Assembly: GCA_017518025.1 (NCBI GenBank)
Contig: JAFWWR010000258.1
Span: forward strand, 1 to 28,509
Reading direction: 5' to 3'
Length of the DNA: 28,509 nucleotides
DNA from: Clostridia bacterium
GTDB lineage: Bacteria > Bacillota > Clostridia > Oscillospirales > CAG-272
Shown here: positions 1 to 7,910 of the stretch, piece by piece
Layout: each line of letters begins with the position of its first letter
Position numbering within the stretch: position 1 is the first letter of the stretch
Translations under genes and position numbers: made by a program
The notes under the pieces: model-generated
Databases searched by the model: none
What the model was told of the DNA's origin: nothing
Seen by the model: only the letters and a program-made list of their open reading frames with translations

Positions 1-497
1 ATCCCGCAGGCGTCCCTCTCTTTCCCGTCGTAGAAAAACACCCGCAGGGCGACGCAGTCAGGGAACGTCCTTGTTTCCTCGATGTAGTCGGCGAGGTATA
101 TGATCGCCTCAAAATCCGTCATGCCGTCGTGACCGGTGGTGTGCCACCTGATCCCGGAGAGGATCTCGGGATCGGTCACGTCGGAAAAATCACGCGCGGC
201 GACGCCCGCCGCCGTTCTGGCGTGGAAGGTTTTCGGGGACAACAGATCTGCATTACAGTAAATTATACCAAATTCACGGCAATATTGCAACTGTTTTTCA
301 AGATCATCCTTTTTTGTTATGTCGTGAAGGAGGGCGGCGGCGCACAGCTTCATCACTTTTTCGGGCAGGAACGCCCTGCCGAGCCGTTCCGCTTCCCGGG
401 CGACGGCCAGGGTGTGCGCGTACCGCTTCTGCTTCAGGTACGGCCTGATCCGTTCTTTAAGTTCGCTGAGTTTTTCTTCAGTTATGACGCAGGACAC
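1..497 (-). CDS. yqeK: YqeK-type HD-domain hydrolase (diadenosine tetraphosphatase), 3' end cut by window edge
   Basis: The first 165 residues are visible, most of a protein that is usually about 190 aa. The HD metal ligands are all there: H28 (RYAHT), H58-D59 (LLHDITK), H92, H119 (RWHTTGH) and D137 (YLADYIE). From the family, YqeK symmetrically cleaves Ap4A to ADP in the cytoplasm. The start is a GTG at 497, preceded at good spacing by AAAGGAG, which overlaps the yhbY stop region; the first in-frame ATG would remove the first HD ligand. It follows yhbY with an 11-nt gap. In many Firmicutes nadD sits between these two genes, but not here. An AT-rich patch around 255-320 inside the gene carries a promoter-like sequence. 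Confidence 0.9.
   Translation of the reverse strand, partial: MSCVITEEKLSELKERIRPYLKQKRYAHTLAVAREAERLGRAFLPEKVMKLCAAALLHDITKKDDLEKQLQYCREFGIIYCNADLLSPKTFHARTAAGVAARDFSDVTDPEILSGIRWHTTGHDGMTDFEAIIYLADYIEETRTFPDCVALRVFFYDGKERDACG
262..290 (-). promoter_or_regulatory. Putative sigma-A promoter inside yqeK
   Basis: On the minus strand TTGCAA (285-290) and TATAAT (262-267) are separated by exactly 17 nt, and a TGG precedes the -10, which fits an extended -10. It sits in a patch clearly more AT-rich than the rest of the gene. It would drive genes beyond the left edge. It could be chance, since the -35 matches only 4 of 6 positions. Confidence 0.45.
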
Positions 498-508
498 GTT
501 TTTCTCCT

Positions 509-835
509 TTATTCCGTCTTGCCGGGCCTGATCTTCGCGACCTCGGGAGAGACGGTGCGGTTTTTCTCCTTCGACGACGGTCTGTAGAGGATTATCTTTC
601 GACCGATGACAGCGACCACGTCGGCTCCCGTATCCTCCGCCAGCCGGTCGGCGACGTCTCTCGCCGTATCCGCCGCGTTTAGAAGGACGCTGATTTTCAC
701 AAGCTCCCGCGCTTCCAGCGCGTCGCCGACGGAGCGGCACATGGCGTCGCTGACGCTTCCCTTTCCCACCTGGAAGATGGGCTGGATCGAGTTCGCGCGG
801 CTCCTGAGGAACGCTCTCTGTTTACTGTTAAGCAT
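509..835 (-). CDS. yhbY: YhbY/YqeI CRM-domain RNA-binding protein
   Basis: This 108-aa protein is one CRM domain, close to the usual family length of about 97 aa. The N-terminus (SKQRAFLRS) and QVGKGSV are typical, and VIGRKIILYR matches the conserved end of the fold. From the family, YhbY proteins bind ribosomal RNA and associate with pre-50S particles. The last 15 residues are a basic tail outside the domain. The gene lies 13 nt after rdgB and 11 nt before yqeK, so it is probably read as part of the smc operon. Confidence 0.93.
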   Translation of the reverse strand: MLNSKQRAFLRSRANSIQPIFQVGKGSVSDAMCRSVGDALEARELVKISVLLNAADTARDVADRLAEDTGADVVAVIGRKIILYRPSSKEKNRTVSPEVAKIRPGKTE

Positions 836-848
836 AACAACTCCGTTT

Positions 849-1520
849 TTATTTCAGCACGCGCGCCAAAACCGGGGCGAATTTTTCCGCCGCGCGGCCG
901 CGATGGCTGATGCTGTTTTTCTCTTCAGCGGAAAGCTCGCCGAAGGTCCTGCCGAATTCCGGGGCGAAGAACACGGGATCGTAACCGAATCCCAGATCGC
1001 CCTGTTCCTTTTCCGTGATCCGTCCGCGGCACTCTCCCCGGACGACGGCGGTCATGTCCGCGCGTCTGCCGGTCTTCTCTGCCAGCTCTTCGCTTATCCT
1101 CAGATCATCCGGCACGGTAAAACCGCATCCCTCCGGCAGACAGAGCGCCATAACGCAGACAAAGCCCGCGCCCCGTTCGCTTTCGGGGACTTTTGCCATG
1201 ACGCGGAGCAGTTTTTCCCGACAGTCTGCGGAATCGCACCCCTCTCCGGCGTATCTCGCGGACCGGACGCCGGGATCGCCGCCGAGATGATCCACGGTGA
1301 GGCCGGAGTCGTCGGCGATGCCGATATATCCGAAGGAGGCGGGGACAGACGCCTTGATTATGGCGTTTTCCTCGAAAGTAGCGCCGTTCTCCTCGATCTC
1401 CCCGTTATGACCTACGTCAGACAGGGTGAGTATCCTGATATCCGGGCAGACCGCGCCGAATATCTCGCGGAATTCCTTCGCCTTATGTCCGTTGTGTGTG
1501 GAAAGCACAACTTCCGTCAT
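849..1520 (-). CDS. rdgB: XTP/dITP diphosphatase (RdgB/HAM1 family)
   Basis: The 223-aa protein shows the family signatures in order: the N-terminal nucleotide-binding STHNGHKAKEF, the metal-binding GIADDSGL near residue 66, GYDPVFF and the C-terminal SHRGRA motif. The enzyme hydrolyses non-canonical purine nucleoside triphosphates (XTP, dITP, ITP) to monophosphate and pyrophosphate, keeping them out of DNA and RNA. It is slightly longer than the usual 195-205 aa because of a loop before the GYDP motif. Its ATG overlaps the ftsY stop by 4 nt, which suggests translational coupling. Confidence 0.95.
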   Translation of the reverse strand: MTEVVLSTHNGHKAKEFREIFGAVCPDIRILTLSDVGHNGEIEENGATFEENAIIKASVPASFGYIGIADDSGLTVDHLGGDPGVRSARYAGEGCDSADCREKLLRVMAKVPESERGAGFVCVMALCLPEGCGFTVPDDLRISEELAEKTGRRADMTAVVRGECRGRITEKEQGDLGFGYDPVFFAPEFGRTFGELSAEEKNSISHRGRAAEKFAPVLARVLK

Positions 1521-2437
1521 GACTCGTCCTCCATTTCGAGGAGCGCACGGACGAACATATCCGCGTCGAAGGGCTCCATATCGTCTATCTGCTCGCCCAC
1601 TCCGATGAACTTCACCGGAATGTCGACGGTATTCTTGATGGCGAACACGGCGCCGCCCTTGGCGGTCCCGTCGAGTTTGGTCAGCACGAGGCCGCTGATG
1701 TCGGCGGCTTTCTTGAACTCTTTCGCCTGCTCGATGGCGTTCTGACCGGTGGTGGCATCCAGCACCAGAAGGGTCTCCCGGGACGCGCCCGGCAGTTCCC
1801 TGCCGATGACCCTGTCGATCTTGGCGAGCTCGTCCATGAGGTTTTTCTTATTATGGAGCCGCCCGGCGGTGTCGACTATAAGCACGTCGGCGCCTCTCTT
1901 TTTCGAGGCGGCGACGGCGTCGTAGACTACCGACGCCGGGTCGGAGCCCTCGCTCTGCTTTATCAGATCGACTCCGGCTCTGTCGCACCAGATGGCGAGC
2001 TGCTCGATGGCGGCGGCGCGGAACGTGTCCGCGGCGGCGACAACGACTTTCTTGCCGCGCTCTTTGAGATTGTGCGCGATCTTGCCGATGGACGTGGTCT
2101 TGCCCACGCCGTTCACTCCGATCACGAGGATAACGGACGGCGAGGTTTCGAGAACCAGGTCTCCCCCGTCGCCCACGTGGTCGCGGAGAATCGCGCACAG
2201 AGCTTCTTTCACCTCTTCGGGCTCGGAAATCTTCTCTTCCTTGATCTTCTCACGGAGTTCATCCGTGATCTCCTCGGCGGTCTCCATGCCCATATCGGCG
2301 CAGATCATGATCTCCTCCAGTTCTTCGAGGAGATCTTCGTCCACACGGCGGAACGCCTTGATGACGTCTTCCACGCGGTTCATTACCGCTTCCTTGGTCT
2401 TGCTGAGCCCTTTTTTCAGTTTGTCAAAAAATGCCAT
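1517..2437 (-). CDS. ftsY: Signal recognition particle receptor FtsY
   Basis: This 306-aa SRP-type GTPase docks SRP-ribosome complexes at the membrane for co-translational insertion. The N-terminal helical domain covers about residues 1-90 without the long acidic A domain of enterobacteria, as is usual in Firmicutes. The G domain shows GVNGVGKTT (107-115), DTFRAAA (137-143), DTAGR (189-193) and TKLDG (253-257), and the FtsY-type end GVGEQIDDMEPF. The start MAFFDKLKKGLSKT agrees with the family, although the Shine-Dalgarno is weak. It lies 40 nt after smc, the common smc-ftsY pairing, and is coupled to rdgB. Confidence 0.97.
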   Translation of the reverse strand: MAFFDKLKKGLSKTKEAVMNRVEDVIKAFRRVDEDLLEELEEIMICADMGMETAEEITDELREKIKEEKISEPEEVKEALCAILRDHVGDGGDLVLETSPSVILVIGVNGVGKTTSIGKIAHNLKERGKKVVVAAADTFRAAAIEQLAIWCDRAGVDLIKQSEGSDPASVVYDAVAASKKRGADVLIVDTAGRLHNKKNLMDELAKIDRVIGRELPGASRETLLVLDATTGQNAIEQAKEFKKAADISGLVLTKLDGTAKGGAVFAIKNTVDIPVKFIGVGEQIDDMEPFDADMFVRALLEMEDES

Positions 2438-2477
2438 ATCGTACAGTTCCGCTCAACGCGGCCTTCCCTGTCGGCCG

Positions 2478-5400
2478 TCAGCCGACGAATTTTTCGTTCT
2501 CCAGGGTGTTGTTGATATCCAGGGTGAACACCTTCGATATGCCCTTGCGCGGCATGGTCACGCCGTATAGGGTGTCCGCCACTTCCATGGTGCCGCGGCG
2601 GTGGGTGATCATGATGATCTGCATATCGTCCGAGAAACGCTTCACGTAGTTGGCGAATCTCGTGACGTTCACCTCGTCCAGCGCCGCCTCGATCTCGTCG
2701 AAGATGCAGAAGGGCGACGGATTGAACTTGATCAGCGCGAACATCAGCGCGATGGCGATAAACGCCTGCTCGCCGCCGGACAGAAGGGTGAGATTCTTGA
2801 TAGTCTTTCCGGGAGGCGCGGCGCTGATCTCGATCCCGCTTCCGAGAACGTCCTCGGGATCGGTAAGCGACAACTCCGCGTTTCCGCCGCCGAACAGGTC
2901 GCGGAACACCTCGGTGAAGTTCTTGCTGATGGCGCGGAACGCCTCCGTGAACATCCGCTTCATATCGTCCTCGATGGAGGAGATGATCCCCTCCAGTTCA
3001 CGGCGGGACTCGAGAAGGTCGTCCATCTGGCGTTTGATGCTGTCGTATCTTTCCTTAGTCTGCGCGTATTCCTCGATGGCGCCCACGTTCACGTTGCCGA
3101 GAGATTTGATCTCCGTCCGCAGTTCGTTGAAGCGGGAGTTGACCTTTCTTCTGTTGGTCTCGTCAACGGGCTCCCAGCCCTCGGAGCTCTCCAGTTCCAC
3201 CGCGCCGCTGAAAGTGAGCTCGTACTCGTCCCAGAGACGGGCGGTCATCTTGTCGATGCTCTCGCGCAGCTTTTCCAGTTTGTTCTCGTTCTTGGTGTGC
3301 GCGACGAAAGCGAGCTCCTTTTTCGAGGTCTGCTCTTTTTCTTTCTTTCTGAGATCGGCGATCTCCGCTTCCAGCTTGTCGCTCTGAGCGTCAAGTTCCC
3401 GCTGCCTTTCCTCAAGCTCGCGAAGCTCGGCGTCGGAATGCTCGGTCTCGCTCATGATCTCCTTGGTGCGGTCCGCGGCATCGGAGATCTGCTTTTTCAG
3501 GCTTAAGATCTCTTCTCTGCGCTGCAGGATCTCCGCTTCGCGCTCCTCCACTCTGACTCCGGAGTCGGAAATGGCGGCTTCCGTGTTCTGGAGGTCCTTT
3601 TCGAGTCTCGCGGTCTCGATCCTTGCGGCGGACAAACGCTCTGCCGCTTCGTCTGCACTGAGGTCGAAATCTCCGCGCTCTCCGGCGCGTTCCGCGCGCT
3701 CTGCGTTGATGCGGGAGACCTCCGCCGTCTTTTCGTCTATCTGTTTCTGCAGATCGGCGATCTGCGCCTCGTATTCCTCTTTGTTCCCTTCGGAATCGCT
3801 GAGTTCTCCGGTGAGCTTTTCGATGACGCTCTTCGCAAAATCGAGTTTCGCATCGATCTCGCCCAGCTGCGTCTTTTCCGCCGAGCCGAGCGATTCGAGC
3901 AGGCGGATCTTCTCCTCACGGTCCACGCGCTCGAGAGCGAATTTTGAGCGCTCTGCCTCGAGTTTTTCCTCGTCCGATGACGCTTTTTCGAGCAGTTTTT
4001 TCTCGGCGGCAAGCTCTTTTTTCAGTTTCTCGATCTGAGAATCGCGGGTGAGGATCCCGCTGTCGCGGCGTACGCTTCCTCCGGTGAAGGAGCCGCCCAC
4101 GTTGATCTGCTGGCCGTCAAGGGTCACGGCGCGGACCTTGAAAGAGCGGGCGCGAGCCATGTCGGACGCGTTGTCGATATTGTCGAACACGGTGACTCTG
4201 CCGAGCACCGAGCTGATGATGTCGCGGTATTTGGGGTCGCAGTCGACCAGCTCGTCGGCAAAGCCGATAAATCCGCGGCATCCCGCCGCGCCTTCGGTCT
4301 CCTGCCCTCTCGTCACCCCTTTGACCGTGGTTATGGGGTAGAAAGTGGCCCGTCCGGCGCCGGCGTTTTTCAGGGCGCGGATGGCGGCCTTCGCCGCCTC
4401 CTCGTCGGAAGTGACTATATTCTGAAGGGCGGGTCCCAGCGCCGTTTCCACGGCGACCGAGTGCTCGTTTTTGACTTTGATTATCCGGGAGAGAGGGCCG
4501 TGGATACCGGAGAGGCGTCCCTCCTTCGCTTCGTTCATCACGAAACGGACGCTGTTATTGTATCCGTCAAAGTGCTCCGCCATCCTCATGAGGGCGGCGA
4601 CCCGGCTCTCAAGGGAGTCCGCGGTCGCGGTGCGGGATACTCTCTCTCTTGCGGCAGCGGCCAGGTCCTCGGTGACTTCGGCGAGGGACGCCGTCACCTT
4701 TTCGAGCGCTTCCTTTTCCCCGCCGATCTGCTCCCCGTACTTTTCTACCGTGCGCGAAGTGTCGGCGCGGGACTTTTCCAGCTCAGCCCGCTGCTCTCCG
4801 TACTGTTTTAACTGCTGTTCGGTCTCCGCCTTCTGCTCCGAGCGGGAGGAGACCGTGTTTTTCAGCACGTTGAGACGGACGGAGAGGTCGCCGATCTCCG
4901 ACTCGACACGCTGCCTCTCCTCGAACAGGTCGGAAATGAGCTTGTCCTTTTCGTCTCTCGATCTTATGTAGCTCTCGCGCTCTTCGGAAACGGTTTTTTC
5001 GTTCTGGCGCGAGTTCTCGATGGCGGCTTTTATGTCGGCAAGCTCGGAGGTCATCTCCTCCGCCTTTTTCTTTTCCGCCTCAATGGCCGCCTCCGCGGCG
5101 CGGATCAACTCTTCCTCGTCCGCCTTCTTCTCTCTTGCGTGGAAGGCGTCGTTTTCAAGCAGCCGCGCGTCGTTTTCCAGTTTCGACGCGTCTTTTCTCT
5201 TCTCGTTTATTCTGTCCAGATTGCGCTGGGACGCCTCTTTGTTCTCGCCGGACAGCTCGAAGTGGCGTTCGATCTGCGCTTCCACGGTCCGGAGGGTATC
5301 CTCGGCTATCTCCAGCTCGTGAGACGACATTTCCGTGTCGGTCTCGGTCTTCTCGAGCTCCTCCCGGGAGCCCTTCATATCATAGAGCCAGAGTGACACG

Positions 5401-6083
5401 TCCAGCCGCTTTTTCTCGTCGTAAAGTTCGAGATACCGTCTCGCCTTTTTCGAGTCCCGCTCCAGAGGTCCGAGGCGGCTTTCGACCTCGGTCTGGATGT
5501 CGGACACGCGCTCCATGTTCGCCTCGGTCTCGGCGAGCTTCTTCTGGGATTCCTGCTTGCGGTAGCGGTATTTGCTGATCCCGGCGCTTTCCTCGAAGAT
5601 GGACCGTCTGTCCTCGCTCTTTTTTGAGATGATCTCCGCGATCTTGCCCTGGCCGATGATGGAATATCCCTCGCGGCCCACGCCGGTGTTCATGAAAAGC
5701 TCGTATATGTCGCGGAGCCGGACCTGCTTGCGGTTGATATAGTATTCGCTGTCGCCGGCGCGATAGTAGCGCCGCGTGACAGTGATCTCGTCGTATTCGC
5801 TGTTTACGGTCTTCTCTTTCCCGCTGTTGTCGAAGGTGACGGACACCTCGGCGTAGCCCATGGGCCGCACGCCGTCCGCTCCGGAGAAAATGACGTCTTC
5901 CATCTTGCTTCCCCTGAGGTTTTTCGACGAAAGCTCGCCCAGCACCCAGCGCATGGCGTCGGTGATATTCGATTTTCCGCTCCCGTTGGGGCCTACTATG
6001 ATGGTGGTGCCCGGGTTGAAGTTCAGTACAGTCTTGTCGGGAAAGGATTTGAACCCGTGGACCTCAAGCGATTTCAGATACAA
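2478..6083 (-). CDS. smc: Chromosome segregation ATPase SMC
   Basis: The 1201-aa product has the full SMC plan: a Walker A GPNGSGKSN at residues 31-39, a first coiled coil, a hinge around residues 510-680, a second coiled coil, then the ABC signature LLSGGEQAF and the Walker B/D-loop IFDEIEAALDE. SMC forms a dimer that, with ScpA and ScpB, loads at parS/ParB sites and aligns chromosome arms. ScpAB is not in this window. The start codon is TTG at 6083, with GGAGGA 7 nt upstream; the residues after it (YLKSLEVHGFKSF) match the canonical SMC N-terminus, so TTG is well supported. Confidence 0.98.
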   Translation of the reverse strand: MYLKSLEVHGFKSFPDKTVLNFNPGTTIIVGPNGSGKSNITDAMRWVLGELSSKNLRGSKMEDVIFSGADGVRPMGYAEVSVTFDNSGKEKTVNSEYDEITVTRRYYRAGDSEYYINRKQVRLRDIYELFMNTGVGREGYSIIGQGKIAEIISKKSEDRRSIFEESAGISKYRYRKQESQKKLAETEANMERVSDIQTEVESRLGPLERDSKKARRYLELYDEKKRLDVSLWLYDMKGSREELEKTETDTEMSSHELEIAEDTLRTVEAQIERHFELSGENKEASQRNLDRINEKRKDASKLENDARLLENDAFHAREKKADEEELIRAAEAAIEAEKKKAEEMTSELADIKAAIENSRQNEKTVSEERESYIRSRDEKDKLISDLFEERQRVESEIGDLSVRLNVLKNTVSSRSEQKAETEQQLKQYGEQRAELEKSRADTSRTVEKYGEQIGGEKEALEKVTASLAEVTEDLAAAARERVSRTATADSLESRVAALMRMAEHFDGYNNSVRFVMNEAKEGRLSGIHGPLSRIIKVKNEHSVAVETALGPALQNIVTSDEEAAKAAIRALKNAGAGRATFYPITTVKGVTRGQETEGAAGCRGFIGFADELVDCDPKYRDIISSVLGRVTVFDNIDNASDMARARSFKVRAVTLDGQQINVGGSFTGGSVRRDSGILTRDSQIEKLKKELAAEKKLLEKASSDEEKLEAERSKFALERVDREEKIRLLESLGSAEKTQLGEIDAKLDFAKSVIEKLTGELSDSEGNKEEYEAQIADLQKQIDEKTAEVSRINAERAERAGERGDFDLSADEAAERLSAARIETARLEKDLQNTEAAISDSGVRVEEREAEILQRREEILSLKKQISDAADRTKEIMSETEHSDAELRELEERQRELDAQSDKLEAEIADLRKKEKEQTSKKELAFVAHTKNENKLEKLRESIDKMTARLWDEYELTFSGAVELESSEGWEPVDETNRRKVNSRFNELRTEIKSLGNVNVGAIEEYAQTKERYDSIKRQMDDLLESRRELEGIISSIEDDMKRMFTEAFRAISKNFTEVFRDLFGGGNAELSLTDPEDVLGSGIEISAAPPGKTIKNLTLLSGGEQAFIAIALMFALIKFNPSPFCIFDEIEAALDEVNVTRFANYVKRFSDDMQIIMITHRRGTMEVADTLYGVTMPRKGISKVFTLDINNTLENEKFVG

Positions 6084-6109
6084 GTGGACGTCCTCCGTTT
6101 CGTTGTGTT

Positions 6110-6128
6110 CGGTCCCCCCCGGGGACCG
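6110..6128 (-). other. GC hairpin in the smc 5' leader
   Basis: CGGTCCCC and GGGGACCG form a perfect 8-bp stem with a 3-nt loop, between the radical SAM gene and smc. No T-run follows on either strand, so it is not an ordinary terminator. It lies within the leader expected from the promoter at 6180-6208, about 20 nt upstream of the smc Shine-Dalgarno. Confidence 0.5.
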
Positions 6129-6158
6129 CCGCGGCGGCGCCGTGATCGCGCCGCTCCG

Positions 6159-7178
6159 CTATATCAGCCTTACTTCAACATTGTACCACAAAATAGAGTG
6201 TTTTTCAAGAAAAACAATACTATTTATGGGGTATGAGGCCAATATTTCCGCCCGGTTTCGTCCTTTATGGCCGACGGCGGCCGAAAGGTCTCCTTTCGGG
6301 ACGGAGATCTCAACGGATCCGGTCAGTTTTCCCTCTTTTTCAAGGGAGTCAAGTTCCCGTTTCATCGCCCGTCTGTACAACTCGCTTTTCACCAGCTCGC
6401 CCATGGCGTCGTGGCGCGGCCCCGCGACAAAGTCTCCGTCATTCGACAGTCTTTCCGAGTCGCAGAGACCGATGCGGAGACATCCGACTCCGTGCCGCGC
6501 AAAGACAGACAGCGCGTCGGCGGACCTCATGACGGCTTCGTCCACGGTGAGGGGAACGTACTCTCCCCTGTTCATCATTTCGCACAGTTCCGTGTTACGG
6601 AAGACGAGAGTGGGATAGATGCGGCACGCCGCGGCGCCGAGGGAACAGATCTTCTCCGCGCAGTCGACCTCGTCCCGCGGGGTCGAGCCGGGGAGTCCCA
6701 CCATCATCTGTCCGACTAAGGGGATCCCTGCGTCCCTCAGCAGTCCCGCCGCGCGGGCGGTGTCGGCGGCGGTGTGACCGCGCTTTGAAAGTGCGAGCAC
6801 TCTGTCGTTCATGGACTGTATCCCGAGTTCAACGGCGCGGACGGTGTAGCGTTTCAGTATACCGATGATATCCGGGTCGATATAGTCGGGCCTCGTGGAC
6901 ATCCGGATCCCGGTCACGCGGCCCGCCTTCACGTATCCCTCGGCGAGGTCAAGAAGACGGATCATCAGATCCCGGTCGATCCCGGTGAAGGAACCGCCGA
7001 AAAAGGCGATCTCGCACTCGTCGCCGTCCCCGACGGTGGTGAGGGTCTCGTCGATCACGGCGCACGCGTCGTCCTCCGAAAAATAACTGACGCCCGAGAT
7101 AGCGCGCTGATCGCAGAAAACGCACTTATTCGGGCATCCGAGATGGGGCACGAACACGGGAACGTTGATATGTCTCAC
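6159..7178 (-). CDS. Radical SAM protein, Elp3-like family (COG1243), no acetyltransferase domain
   Basis: The 339-aa protein carries the radical SAM cluster motif C15-x3-C19-x2-C22 and the AdoMet-contact FFGGSFTGI at 59-67. This combination is typical of the Elp3-like proteins found between rnc and smc in Clostridia. True Elp3 has an added GNAT domain that modifies wobble uridines; this protein is too short to contain one. Its substrate is unknown, so I give no gene symbol. The GTG start at 7178 comes 15 nt after the rnc stop with a weak G-rich Shine-Dalgarno. The last 17 or so codons also hold the smc promoter. Confidence 0.88.
   Translation of the reverse strand: MRHINVPVFVPHLGCPNKCVFCDQRAISGVSYFSEDDACAVIDETLTTVGDGDECEIAFFGGSFTGIDRDLMIRLLDLAEGYVKAGRVTGIRMSTRPDYIDPDIIGILKRYTVRAVELGIQSMNDRVLALSKRGHTAADTARAAGLLRDAGIPLVGQMMVGLPGSTPRDEVDCAEKICSLGAAACRIYPTLVFRNTELCEMMNRGEYVPLTVDEAVMRSADALSVFARHGVGCLRIGLCDSERLSNDGDFVAGPRHDAMGELVKSELYRRAMKRELDSLEKEGKLTGSVEISVPKGDLSAAVGHKGRNRAEILASYPINSIVFLEKHSILWYNVEVRLI
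6180..6208 (-). promoter_or_regulatory. Sigma-A type promoter for the smc operon, within the radical SAM 3' end
   Basis: On the minus strand TTGAAA (6203-6208) and TACAAT (6180-6185) have a 17-nt spacer. They lie inside the last codons of the upstream radical SAM gene, in an AT-rich patch. Transcription would start near 6173 and give a leader of about 90 nt before the smc TTG. Confidence 0.65.
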
Positions 7179-7193
7179 GGCGCACCCCGCTCT

Positions 7194-7910
7194 TTATTCT
7201 TCCCCGAACAGCTGAAGCGCCTCTTTTGCGGCGAGCTGCTCGGCTTCTCTCTTGGATCTGGCTTTTCCGTGACCGATGACGTTGCTGTTGAGCCGCGCCT
7301 CGATCTCGAAGATCTTGTCGTGGTCGGGGCCCGATTCGCCCACGAGCACGTACTCGAGCTTTTCGGAATTCGCCTGCTGGATGATCTGCTGGAGGGCGGT
7401 CTTGTAGTCCTCGAAGGCGCCGCCGTTCCTGATGTTTCCGATCTCCGCGTCGACAAACGGGAGGACGAATTTCTTTACGGGCGTGACGTCGTTGCCCGCG
7501 TCGATAAACATGGCGGCGAGAAGCGCTTCGAACGCGTCCGAGGTGATGGACGCCCTCTCGCGACCGTTGTTCATTTCCTCGCCGCGGCCGAGACGGATAT
7601 ACTTGCCGAGTTCGATCTCGGCGGCATATTTCGACAGGGCCTTTTCGCAAACCACCGCAGCGCGGATCTTTGTCAGATCCCCCTCCTGGAGATCCTTGTA
7701 TTCCTCGAAAATGTGGGCGCTGGTGACGACGGAGAGGACGGAATCCCCGAGGAATTCCAGCCGCTCGTTGCATTCCGCCGACTCGCCCCTCGCCTTCTTC
7801 TCGTTGGTGAAGGAGGAGTGGGTAAGCGCGGTCTCAAGGAGCGTTTTGTTCCTGAAAACGTACCCTATCCTCATCTCGAGGGATTCGGGAGACAGATTGT
7901 TACCGATCAT
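7194..7910 (-). CDS. rnc: Ribonuclease III
   Basis: The 238-aa enzyme cleaves double-stranded RNA, processing rRNA precursors and structured mRNAs. The signature NERLEFLGDSVL is at residues 48-59, with D125 and E128 in SDAFEALLAA completing the acidic site, and a double-stranded RNA-binding domain follows from about 165 to the end (KARSKREAEQLAAKEAL). The ATG at 7910 is chosen because it gives the normal length and overlaps the plsX stop by 4 nt; the same frame stays open upstream but only inside plsX. acpP, which often lies between plsX and rnc, is absent. Confidence 0.97.
   Translation of the reverse strand: MIGNNLSPESLEMRIGYVFRNKTLLETALTHSSFTNEKKARGESAECNERLEFLGDSVLSVVTSAHIFEEYKDLQEGDLTKIRAAVVCEKALSKYAAEIELGKYIRLGRGEEMNNGRERASITSDAFEALLAAMFIDAGNDVTPVKKFVLPFVDAEIGNIRNGGAFEDYKTALQQIIQQANSEKLEYVLVGESGPDHDKIFEIEARLNSNVIGHGKARSKREAEQLAAKEALQLFGEE

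Noticed and set aside
606..1745. Plus-strand open frame of 379 codons opposite yhbY, rdgB and ftsY
   Set aside because: Spans three real minus-strand genes and shows no domain.
6110..6128. Terminator between the radical SAM gene and smc
   Set aside because: The hairpin has no T-run on the minus strand.
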